NCBI GenBank assembly: GCA_035527515.1
Contig: DATLAJ010000114.1
Span: 1-64,000, forward strand
Reading direction: 5' to 3'
Length of the DNA stretch: 64,000 bases
Source: a bacterium
GTDB taxonomy: Bacteria > B130-G9
This document shows positions 42,668 to 52,100 of the stretch, in pieces. The translations under genes were made by a program, and so were the position numbers. Every line of letters starts with the position of its first letter. Positions within the stretch are counted from its first letter, which is position 1. The notes beneath the pieces are model-generated. The model ran no database searches and was not told the origin of the DNA. It saw only the letters and a program-made list of their open reading frames with translations.

Positions 42668-43679
42668 AGGGCGATCGGTCGTGCTAGAGCGAGTGCCTAT
42701 GATGTCGGTCGACCGGGGCCGTTGCACACTTGTTCTGGCGATTCAGACAGTTCTAAGATACCTTGGGCAGAAGGTTGACTACGACTACTTGATGGGTATG
42801 TCCGGGGCTGGCTTCCTGTTCTACGTCAACCCCAAGGAGCCGGTTGCGGCCAAATGGTGCGAGGCGATGCGGGAGCGATGGTTGCACATCGTCTCGGATG
42901 CTGTCGGTCTGGAGCTGAGGCTCGTCGATACGGAAGAGACGTTGTTTGCGCGCGACCCCGAGGCACACTTCTATAAGGCATTTGGCAAGGAGGTCGTGGA
43001 GAGCCTCGAGTCGAGGCGGCCGTGTCTTGGGTTCACATGTTTTAAGGGGCCTCAGTGGGACGTAATAGCGGGTTTTTCGGACGGTCGGCTGCTGTGTCGG
43101 AGTATCCACAACAAGACGTCTTCGAGCGGCTTGATTGACCGCATTCAGCCCTATGACCGGAATGAGTTGTGGCCATCCAAGATCATAGTGCTCGGTCAAG
43201 AAAAGAGCGTCCCCCCACGATTGGAGATGATAGCCAAAGCGATCGAGGTTGGTCTGGAGATCGGGCGTGGCATCTGCGACGATGCGGGCAGCGGGCCGCT
43301 TACCGGACCGCTAGCTTTGAGCGCATGGGCTGAGCTTTTGGCGGAGAGAGCATCGGCAAACGACCTTGCGGCGCATGAGCAGTTGCGGAAGACGTTGATA
43401 GATTCCCGCATCTCTCTGGAACGCTTCCTCAGGTGGGTTGAGACGGAGCTTGGCCGGGAGCTTGGGCCTGACGTGGGGAGAGCCAGAAAGCGCTTCTCGG
43501 AGTCGTTTGAGATGCTGCTCTCGACGGACTTCACGGAGGAGACGATGGCCGATGGTGATTCCTGCGGAAGGGCAGTCCAGCGCATAAGGTCTCTTCAGGA
43601 GATCGAGAGCGAGGCGTTCAGGTATCTTGAGAGCGTCCATGATGGGCTAAATGCCTCCGGGCAGGTGAGCTGCGAATGA
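42657..43679 (+). CDS. BtrH-N-like domain protein, cytoplasmic paralogue
   Basis: Shares with the lipoprotein at 7375 a block with a conserved Cys (GRCTLVLAIQTVLRYLG, Cys23), YDYLMGMSGAGFLF and later CLGFTCF, QWDVIAGF. The fold is that of papain-like acyltransferases such as BtrH. The second half is a helical bundle. No signal peptide. TTG 42657, seven bases after GAGGGG, is the likely start and overlaps nth by 11 bp; the frame is open upstream but only as a shadow of nth. 340 residues. Substrate unknown; acyl transfer from an acyl carrier is the family precedent. Confidence 0.68.
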   Translation: MKPEGRSVVLERVPMMSVDRGRCTLVLAIQTVLRYLGQKVDYDYLMGMSGAGFLFYVNPKEPVAAKWCEAMRERWLHIVSDAVGLELRLVDTEETLFARDPEAHFYKAFGKEVVESLESRRPCLGFTCFKGPQWDVIAGFSDGRLLCRSIHNKTSSSGLIDRIQPYDRNELWPSKIIVLGQEKSVPPRLEMIAKAIEVGLEIGRGICDDAGSGPLTGPLALSAWAELLAERASANDLAAHEQLRKTLIDSRISLERFLRWVETELGRELGPDVGRARKRFSESFEMLLSTDFTEETMADGDSCGRAVQRIRSLQEIESEAFRYLESVHDGLNASGQVSCE

Positions 43680-43775
43680 ACTTTAATGGGCAGTGCCATG
43701 AAGGCCATAAAGCGGGTCCGTCGCAAGGAGCGCTGGCTAGAAGAGGCGCCATGAGTTTCACGTTGGAGGCGCCTG

Positions 43776-44651
43776 ATGCCTGATAGGGACCTTCCCGCCC
43801 TGTCCATCGTCATCCCGGTTCAGGACGAGGCAGATTCTATTGGCTCGGTCATAAGCTCCGTCAAGGCCGCGCTCGATTGCCACGAGGGAGGCTACGAGAT
43901 AGTAGCGGTCGATGACGGCTCTGCTGACAACAGTGCCCAGTTGGCCGAGGATGCCGGGGCGAGGGTCATCTCGCATGGCTTGAGGCGTGGCTATGGTGCG
44001 GCGCTAAAGACTGGGATCAAGGCGGCCAGGGGACGGACAATCGCGATAATCGATGGGGACGGCACGTATCCGGCGGAGGTGATTCCTGCGCTCGCACGGG
44101 GGCTTGAATCTGCCGACATGGTCGTCGGGGCGAGAGTGCGGGCCGGGGCCTGCGTGCCGATCACGAGGAGGCCGGCCAAATGGCTTCTGACGAAGCTTGC
44201 GGGCTTTCTCTCAGGGGTGAAGATTCCTGACCTCAACTCCGGGCTGCGAGCCTTCAGAAGGGATGTTGCCCTGCCCTATCTGCGGGTCCTGCCGGACAGG
44301 TTCTCATTCACCTCGACCATAACGCTTCTGATGCTCGGGGACGGGAAGTCGGTGGAGTACATGCCCATCGACTATCACAGGCGGGCCGGCAAGTCCAAGA
44401 TAGTCCCCAGCGACGCCTTCTCATTCTTGATACTCATCATCAGAACCGTGATGTTCTTCAATCCGCTCAAGTTCTTCCTACCTATTGGGCTCGTTATATT
44501 TCTTGTGGGCGCGGCGAAGTTGTCCACGGACTATCTGATCTATGATAGACTATCATCAACCTCCGTGCTGCTGATACTATCCGCCATCCAGATATGGGGT
44601 CTGGGCTTCTTGGCGGAGCTGGCCCTGTTCCTCGAAAGGCGAAGGAAGTAA
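43776..44651 (+). CDS. Dolichyl-phosphate-sugar-synthase-like GT2
   Basis: GT2 with LSIVIPVQDEADSIGSVI, VAVDDGSADNS, RRGYGAALKTGI and IIDGDGTYP (metal site), then PDLNSGLRAFRR, the pattern of polyprenyl-phosphate glucose/mannose synthases. Two C-terminal membrane segments (FLPIGLVIFLVGAAKL, LILSAIQIWGLGFLAEL). 291 residues. It would make the lipid-linked sugar donor used by GT39-type transferases such as the ones at 27708 and 46660. Ends 10 bp before the asparagine synthase gene. Confidence 0.88.
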   Translation: MPDRDLPALSIVIPVQDEADSIGSVISSVKAALDCHEGGYEIVAVDDGSADNSAQLAEDAGARVISHGLRRGYGAALKTGIKAARGRTIAIIDGDGTYPAEVIPALARGLESADMVVGARVRAGACVPITRRPAKWLLTKLAGFLSGVKIPDLNSGLRAFRRDVALPYLRVLPDRFSFTSTITLLMLGDGKSVEYMPIDYHRRAGKSKIVPSDAFSFLILIIRTVMFFNPLKFFLPIGLVIFLVGAAKLSTDYLIYDRLSSTSVLLILSAIQIWGLGFLAELALFLERRRK

Positions 44652-44661
44652 TCCCCTCCCC

Positions 44662-46551
44662 ATGTGTGGTATCTGCGGCATTGTCAAGGACTCAGGATGC
44701 AAGGTTGATCCGGCGCTAATGGATGATATGACCGACCTGATGCGGCATAGAGGGCCGGATGATCGCGGCATCTGGATCAATGCTGCGGGCAACGTCGGGC
44801 TCGGTGCGAGAAGACTGAGCATAATTGGCCTCTCAAATGGGCACCAACCGATATCGAATGAAGAGGGGACGTGCGTTCTCGTGGCCAACGGAGAGATCTA
44901 CAACTACAGGACTCTCAAGAGTGATCTGATAGGCCGGGGCCACAACTTCTCAACTGACACAGACATAGAGGTCATCCTGCACCTCTATGAGGAGAGAGGT
45001 CCAGATTTCGCCGAAGTATTGAACGGCATGTTCGCATTCGCCATCTGGGATGAGAAACGGCATCGACTTGTTCTATGCCGAGACCGCATGGGCATCAAAC
45101 CGCTCTTCTATATGCAATTGACAGACCGCGTCGTCTTTGCATCCGAGATAAAATCGATTATCTGTGACCCGAGCGTTCCGCGGGAACTTGATCTGCAGGC
45201 CATGCACGATTACTTCACTTTTGACTACATCCCCGGAGAACAGACGATCTTCAAGGGGGTCCGAGAGGTCCAGCAGGGATGCATAGCTGTTTTCGAGCAA
45301 GGGGACATGCGAACCACTCGTTATTGGGACCTGTCCTATAATCCCGATGTCGAACCGAAGCCCCTGCATTACTACGAGGAGCGTGTACGGGAGCTCCTAT
45401 CCGAAGCGGTTCGCAGACAGCTCATGAGTGAGGTTCCTGTTGGTGTCCTGCTCTCTGGTGGGATGGATTCGAGTGCGATCGCGGCTTACATGGTTGCACA
45501 CGCCTCGGAGAGGATTAAGACTTTCTCAATTGGCTTTGAGGACTCTTCATTCAATGAGCTTCCCTATGCCAGAATAGTGGCACAGGAGTTGGGCACAGAG
45601 CACCACGAGATGGTAGTTAGCGCAAAGGATGTCCTCGACGTGCTGCCCTCTCATGTCGGCTTTATAGATGAACCTTACGCGGACGGAGCAGCAATTCCGA
45701 CTTATTACGCCTGCAAGATTGCAAGTGAGAAGGTCACAGTGGTTCTTTCAGGCGAGGGAGGGGACGAGATATTCGCGGGATACGACACACATGCGGCCTA
45801 CCGGTTCGCCTCGGCCTTTCGAAAGGTCCCGAAAGCCTTCAGAGAGCACATTCTGCGCCCGTTGATCGACCTTTTACCAGTATCCCATAAGAAGATCAGT
45901 TTTGAATTCAAAGCCAAGAGGTTCATTAGAGGCGTCTCGCTGCCAATTCCCCAGGCGCATCTCTTCTGGCGTATTGTTCTGTCCGAGGCCGAGAAGCTGA
46001 GCCTCTACTCTCCCGCATTGAGAGACGAAAAAGGGCTGGCCACCTCTGACAGGATTTTCGCGCAGCTCTTCGAATCATGTCACGCAGAGGACCCTCTCAA
46101 CCGGCTTCTTTACATAGACAGCAAGGTCTTTTTGCCTGACGACCTCTTCGTAAAGAACGACAGGATGAGCATGGCTCATAGCATTGAGGCGCGGGTGCCT
46201 ATGACCGATCCAGACCTCGTTTCTTTCCTGAGCAGCGTGCCGGGGAACGTGAAGATAAGGGGCCTTCAGAGGAAGTTCCTACTGCGAAGGGCTTTGCGAG
46301 AGGTTTTTCCGAAAGCGATCGTCAAGAAGAAAAAAGTCGGCTTCGATATGCCGTTCAGCAAATGGCTGAAGCGCGAGTTTTATGACTTCATGATGGACGC
46401 CTTCAGGACGCAGAAGCTCAGGGAGGCAAACCTTTTCGATTGGGGCTTCGTGGAGAACCTGATCGAGGACCATAGAGCTAATCGCCGCAACAATGCTCGC
46501 CCACTGTGGGGACTTCTCAATTTTGCAGTTTGGTACGATGCATATATGTAA
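44662..46551 (+). CDS. asnB: Asparagine synthase (glutamine-hydrolysing) family
   Basis: N-terminal class II glutaminase with catalytic Cys2 (MCGICGIV), RHRGPDDRG, and the synthetase domain with the PP-loop LLSGGMDSSAIAAYM. FSIGFEDSSFNELPYAR and SGEGGDEIFAGYDTH complete the family pattern. 629 residues. It may make free asparagine, but members inside glycan clusters often amidate sugars such as uronic acids. Its neighbours here (lipid-sugar synthase, GT39-SGNH fusion) favour that second reading, by inference. Confidence 0.9.
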   Translation: MCGICGIVKDSGCKVDPALMDDMTDLMRHRGPDDRGIWINAAGNVGLGARRLSIIGLSNGHQPISNEEGTCVLVANGEIYNYRTLKSDLIGRGHNFSTDTDIEVILHLYEERGPDFAEVLNGMFAFAIWDEKRHRLVLCRDRMGIKPLFYMQLTDRVVFASEIKSIICDPSVPRELDLQAMHDYFTFDYIPGEQTIFKGVREVQQGCIAVFEQGDMRTTRYWDLSYNPDVEPKPLHYYEERVRELLSEAVRRQLMSEVPVGVLLSGGMDSSAIAAYMVAHASERIKTFSIGFEDSSFNELPYARIVAQELGTEHHEMVVSAKDVLDVLPSHVGFIDEPYADGAAIPTYYACKIASEKVTVVLSGEGGDEIFAGYDTHAAYRFASAFRKVPKAFREHILRPLIDLLPVSHKKISFEFKAKRFIRGVSLPIPQAHLFWRIVLSEAEKLSLYSPALRDEKGLATSDRIFAQLFESCHAEDPLNRLLYIDSKVFLPDDLFVKNDRMSMAHSIEARVPMTDPDLVSFLSSVPGNVKIRGLQRKFLLRRALREVFPKAIVKKKKVGFDMPFSKWLKREFYDFMMDAFRTQKLREANLFDWGFVENLIEDHRANRRNNARPLWGLLNFAVWYDAYM

Positions 46552-46659
46552 GTCCTGCATGCCGTTAAATGTCGAGAGGAAGCTGGCGATAGTCACGCAA
46601 GCCGAGCGGTACAGCCTGTGTGCTCAAGCGAGAGTCTATGCCTACAGTAAAGAGATGAC

Positions 46660-49125
46660 GTGAGGATTTTCTCGGACCTCTCCTCAAGACATCGTGCGTG
46701 GCTGATAGGAATTATAGCGTTGGGCCTCATCGCAAGAGTCGTGTGGATGTTCGCCATGCCCTATTTCGTTCCAGTGACTCAGCAGGCAGACCCCTCCGAG
46801 TACAACCAATTGGCCAAGAACCTCGCCTCGGGAGAGGGCTACCGCTTCGTGGGGATAAAGGAACACCCCATGACGAATCTCGGTGAGCGTCTGAAGACGC
46901 CAACGGCAAGAAGGCCGCCGCTTTATCCGCTGCTCATTTCTCTCGTTTATTCGCTATTTGGCGAGCGATACAGAATCATCTTTCTTCTGCAGTGTCTGTT
47001 CGACGTCGTAACGATGCTCGCCGCCTTCGCGATTGCGAGTCGCCTATTCCAGCGTGCCGAAGTCGCTCTATTGGCAGCCGGCTTCGTCGCATGCTACCCT
47101 CCGTTCTTTCAGCAGAATATCGTCCTAATGAGCGAGAGCCTCGGGACCGTTCTGATGACTCTCTTCTTCCTTGCCCTTATCGTGGCCCTCTCAAACAACA
47201 GGGTCTGGTTATTCGCCTTGTCGGGCCTCCTACTTGGCTCGTGTGCGCTTGTTCGGCCTGATGCGCTTGCCCTTAGTGTGGCCATCCCAATTGTGCTTCT
47301 CTTCGTTCTCAGGAAGGGCAAGCAGAGCTGGAGGCGTGCGGTTTGGTCATCTTTAGCGATACTAGTTTGCTTCTGGCTGGCAATCTCACCATGGGTCATA
47401 CGGAACGCTGTGGTGCTGGGCCGTTTCATTCCAGGCACAACGCTAACCGGCCGTGTGATGCTCACCGGCCTTTACATGTCCACGGTCGATCCCAAATTAG
47501 GCATAGCGCCTCTCATGCCTCCGGAGGTTATCGCGCGTGTTAAAGACCTAGACGACATAAGCAAAAATGATGTCCTGGTCCGGGAAGCAGTCAAATATGC
47601 CCTGAAGAACCCGCTCGTATGGCTTAGCGGCGCGCCCGGTAAGATCAACAAGATGTGGCTCAATGCGACTGATTGGTCCTCGCGATACTTCCTTTACTAT
47701 CCGACCACAAGCCGTAACCACAATGTCAATTATGCTCTTCTATTCCCTAACCTATTTCTCCTATTCTTCGCCTTCATCGCGGTGTTCCGCTACAAGGGCC
47801 GCTGGCGGAGACAGGCCGTCCCGATATTCGTCGCTGTCGTCGTGCTGACACTGGCTGAGACCTTTTTGGAGGCGGCGGGGCGACACAGCATGAAACTAAT
47901 GCCAGCAATCATGGTTCTGGCTGCCTACGGCCTATATATGACCCTCAAGAGTGACCCCAAAGAAGAGCCCGCTGCCAGAAAAAAACTATGGCTGTGGGTT
48001 GCCACGCTGTCGCTGCCGGTCGTTCTGTTTCTCTGTGGGGAGGCGGTCTTGCGCATCGGTCCCTGGGAGATCGAGCCCGCCTTGCGGCTGGACTACGAGA
48101 CTTTCGTCGCTGGCAATCTAGACCATAAGGGCGCCTTCAAGTATATTTACCAACGGGATAACGACCTCTTCTGGAAAGGCCGACCGAACACCAACTGGAC
48201 GGGAGTCGTCGGACGCGACATACCAGTGTCAATGAATTCCAGGGGCTTCCGCGGCCCGGAATTCACCGCAGAGAAGCCCGCCTCGACATTCCGAATAGCT
48301 TCTCTGGGGGATTCCCGAACATTCGGTTTGGGTGTCTCTGACGAGGACAGCTACTCTCAGAAGCTCGAACGATTGCTCGATGAACAATGTCAAGGAGATA
48401 GAGACGTTGAGGTCCTTAATCTGGGCATAATGGGATATACGTTATTCCAGGGTTGGATATCTCTGAATCTGCACGCGCCTCAGTTCCAACCTGATGTCGT
48501 GACTTTCGCATTCGGCTTCAACGATGTTCTCCCAGCGGAGCATCCCGATTCGGTCTATTACGCGAACGGCCACAGTTGGTTGGGAAGGTGTAAGGAGTTC
48601 TTGCGGAATAGCAGAGTGTTTCTGCTCTACGAGAAGTTACTGCTCAGGGCCGGTCGTCTCTTCTCGCAGGAGCCGCCGCCTCGTGTTATTGAGAACTCTG
48701 AACAGATGTGCGAGGAGTTCGGGACTGTTCAGCTAGGAGGGATGGTTGTCAAAGACCACAGGGTGGGAGAGACCGAATATCGGGAGCTGCTGGCCAAATC
48801 GGTCGAATTCTGTAAAAGCCGAGGGATCACGCCTCTTGTGATCATCCTGCCTCAGAAGTCGTTAAAGCCCCCGTATGTGAAGGTCCCGAAATATCACGGC
48901 CTGATGGTCTCCTTCTGCGAGGAGCATCGGGTCCCGTTCGTTGACATGTTCCCTGCCTTCTTTGAATTCACGAATTCAGGGCCCGAGGAAGACGCTTTAG
49001 ACCGTCAGAAGAGGCTTCTATGCTCAATCTGCCATCCGACTGCTTTCGGGCACAGTCTGATAGCGCGGGAGATCGCCAAGAAGCTCGCCGCTCTCAAGCT
49101 CCTGCCGTGCGAACGGCCACAGTAG
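46660..49125 (+). CDS. GT39-like transferase fused to SGNH hydrolase/acyltransferase
   Basis: Residues 1-430 are a polytopic GT-C transferase with an acidic first outer loop (TQQADPSEYNQLAKNLASG) and about ten membrane segments. After another membrane segment (LWVATLSLPVVLFLCGEAVL) comes an extracytoplasmic SGNH domain: IASLGDSRTFGLGV with Ser552, FGFNDV in block III, and His792 in ICHPTAFGH. The Asp normally three residues before that His is Ser789, so a Ser-His dyad may operate. 821 residues. GTG start. The fusion suggests one protein that adds a sugar and then adds or removes an acyl group on it outside the membrane. Confidence 0.85.
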   Translation: MRIFSDLSSRHRAWLIGIIALGLIARVVWMFAMPYFVPVTQQADPSEYNQLAKNLASGEGYRFVGIKEHPMTNLGERLKTPTARRPPLYPLLISLVYSLFGERYRIIFLLQCLFDVVTMLAAFAIASRLFQRAEVALLAAGFVACYPPFFQQNIVLMSESLGTVLMTLFFLALIVALSNNRVWLFALSGLLLGSCALVRPDALALSVAIPIVLLFVLRKGKQSWRRAVWSSLAILVCFWLAISPWVIRNAVVLGRFIPGTTLTGRVMLTGLYMSTVDPKLGIAPLMPPEVIARVKDLDDISKNDVLVREAVKYALKNPLVWLSGAPGKINKMWLNATDWSSRYFLYYPTTSRNHNVNYALLFPNLFLLFFAFIAVFRYKGRWRRQAVPIFVAVVVLTLAETFLEAAGRHSMKLMPAIMVLAAYGLYMTLKSDPKEEPAARKKLWLWVATLSLPVVLFLCGEAVLRIGPWEIEPALRLDYETFVAGNLDHKGAFKYIYQRDNDLFWKGRPNTNWTGVVGRDIPVSMNSRGFRGPEFTAEKPASTFRIASLGDSRTFGLGVSDEDSYSQKLERLLDEQCQGDRDVEVLNLGIMGYTLFQGWISLNLHAPQFQPDVVTFAFGFNDVLPAEHPDSVYYANGHSWLGRCKEFLRNSRVFLLYEKLLLRAGRLFSQEPPPRVIENSEQMCEEFGTVQLGGMVVKDHRVGETEYRELLAKSVEFCKSRGITPLVIILPQKSLKPPYVKVPKYHGLMVSFCEEHRVPFVDMFPAFFEFTNSGPEEDALDRQKRLLCSICHPTAFGHSLIAREIAKKLAALKLLPCERPQ

Positions 49126-49182
49126 GGTCGGAAGCCAACACGCAACAACGGCCATCCGCTCTGGTTGCAGCAAAATGTAGCG

Positions 49183-52100
49183 TTATCTCACCGTGCCAGT
49201 GATTGTGAAAGGCACTGAATCGACGGATATGAAGTTGGAGCCTATTGCGCCGGATTCGGCGAGCGCCGCGGCGTAGATGTAAGAGCCCGGCTCAACGTGC
49301 GGGACGCTCAGCTCGAAGACCATCTCAGGCCCGAAGCTGAAGCCCGTGGGCAGAACCCAATCCACAGCCCACGGCCAGAGCCCGAAGCCGAAACCCTCCT
49401 CGACGAGGCAGATAATTGAGCCATCCGGCAGGATAAAGCCGACGAACGCGTCCACCGTCATCTCGGGACCCTCGTTCACGACTTCAAGATAGGCCTGCAT
49501 CAGATCGCCGGCCGCGAACTCGTCCGCGTTCAGCGAGCAGAACACCTCCGCCTCAATCGGCGCCCCCGGAATCGGATAATGGAATCCCATATCGACAGTC
49601 CCGGTGTCGGGCGTCCCGTCAGCCTGAGTCGTCCTGTCGGCCACGCCCGCCTCGTGAGACCATCTGTCGCCTCCATCGATGCAAGGGCTATTCGGGTGCA
49701 GGTAATAGTCCCCGAATGGGCCGGGGACAAACATCGGGTCGCCATAGATATTCCCCTCGCCCTCGTTACCATCCTTGATGCAGCAGTAGCTCGTGGAGCA
49801 TCCGGATAGGTCGTCATCATTGCCCCAGATGATGCAGGCTTCAATGGTTGGATTGCCTTCCCTCTCAGAATAGATACCACCGCCTGCGCCGGATTCCGCT
49901 GCCGAGTTACCAACTATAGTGTTATTAGTGATGCTTGGCGAGCTATGAGAGCTGCAGTATATACCTCCGCCATCGAAACCAAACCGCCCGTACACCTCAT
50001 TCCCGATAATCAAGTTGTTTGAAATGGTTGGCGAACTGAGTGCGCAGTGTATTCCGCCTCCATGCTTGTCCGCTCTGTTATCGGTGATCGTGTTGCCCGA
50101 GATCGTTGGCGAACTCTGGCTCAGATACATACCGCCGCCGTCGTCCCATACGGAGTTGCTCCTTATTTCGTTTTCCACGATCGTCGGGGAACTGTGCTCG
50201 CAGTAAATGCCTCCACCGTTGCCCCATGAGGAGTTACCCGTTATCGTGTTGGCCTCGATCGTCGGCGAACTATCATTTTCGCAGCAAATACCTCCACCAA
50301 TTCCGCCAGCATCGGTGTCATTTGTGCTGATGATGTTGCCGGAGATCAGAGGTGAGCTCTCATCGCAGAGTATGCCTCCGCCGAACGTGCACCCGTGATT
50401 GTTGGCGATCGTGTTATCCATGATTGTCGGCGAGGAGTACTTGCAGCATATCCCTCCACCACCACCAATATCCGTTCCGGGTGGATAAACAATGTTATAT
50501 GTGATGGTGTTACTTGAGATTATGGGGGAGCTCTGCTCACAGTACACCCCGGCGCCGAACTGATATGCCCAGTTGTTTAATATGGTGTTCTGTTCAATAA
50601 GGGGCGAGCTGTCCCCCTCGCAATAGACTCCGCCTCCCGACCCGTACACGTCATTGAAAGAGATGGTGTTATAGAGGATGGTTGGAGAGCTCTCGACGCA
50701 GCAGATGCCGGCGCCGTAGTCGCGCGATGCGTTGTCGCTGATTGTGTTGCTTATGATGTCTGGTGCGCTGTCGCGGCAGTATATGGCACCGCCGTTGACC
50801 GCGTGGTTATCCGTTATTATGTTGCTCTGGATTCGCAAAGAGCTGTTGACGCAATACACTGCCCCGCCGGACTGATCAGCCTCCGACTCACCATAGGCCG
50901 AGCCGCCGGTCATCGTGAGGTCCTCCACAATGACGTTCTCCACATCAATGCAGCGAATTATATGATAGGCGGAGTACTCCCCGTCGAGAATGGTTGTGTC
51001 GGCGCCGGCGCCTGAGATGGACACGAGGCTTCTCATCGTGAGAGGGTAGATCTCGCCGTTCGTGGTCGCCGAATACGTGCCGGCCGCAACGTGGATGACC
51101 GCCGGACTCGTTTGGGAGACCACGGCTAAACCCAGGGCGCAGCTAATAGTCTTGAACGGTGCGTTGAGGGAGCCATCGCCCAAATCATCGCAGGCCTGGC
51201 CATTCACGTAGAGGTGCTGCGTACCCTCAGCCCAAATCACAAGCCTTTCAGTGGCCGGCTCCGACCACTGAGAATCATCGTCCTGAACCCGCAATGAAAT
51301 AGTTTGCGTGCCTAGCGAAAGACCGGCTGCTGGTTTTTGAAAGCTCTTCTCAGAAGATAAAACGCCGTCCAGGTTGGAACTCCATTGGTAAGCCTCGATT
51401 CCCCCATCCTTGTCGGTGCCATGGCCGCGGAATTCAATTGTGTCCCTGCCGTATATCGCGGGATTCGGCGATATCGAATCGATGTAGGCCACCGGTCTCG
51501 GAAACTGAGCCTCAATGACGAGCTTTTCGGTAGCCGCTTCTGACCAGACGCCCAAATTGTCCCGCACTTTGTAGGAGATGATGTGCGAGCCCAATTCCAG
51601 CCACGATGCGGGGTAGCTGAAGCGGTTGTTGGTGCTGAGAATCCCTTCGAGGTCGGAGGACCATTCGTGCCTCTGCACGGCCCCGTCAGTATCGGTCCCG
51701 TGCCCGACGAATCGAATCGTGTCCATGTGTTGTGTAGCCGGATTGGGCAATATCGAATCGATATGTGCGATCGGTCGTTCGCCTGCCGGGATAGGGTAGT
51801 GATAGCCCATATCGACCGTGCCGGTGTCCGGGGTGCAGTCGTCCTGCGTCGTCCGGTCGGAGAGCCCGGCCTCTTCTGCCGACATGCTGCCGGCGTCTAT
51901 ACAAGGACTCTCCGGGTCGAGGTAGTAATCACCAAACGGTCCGGTCGTGAACATCGGATCGCATTCGATATTCCCCTCGCCGGAATAAAGGCCGTATCCC
52001 TGCCAGACGCAGCAATACGTCGGCGTTCCGATGTTATGATTGGTTTGACCTATGAAGATGCAATCCCGGACATCAATGCGGCCATCTTCGTTCTCTATTG

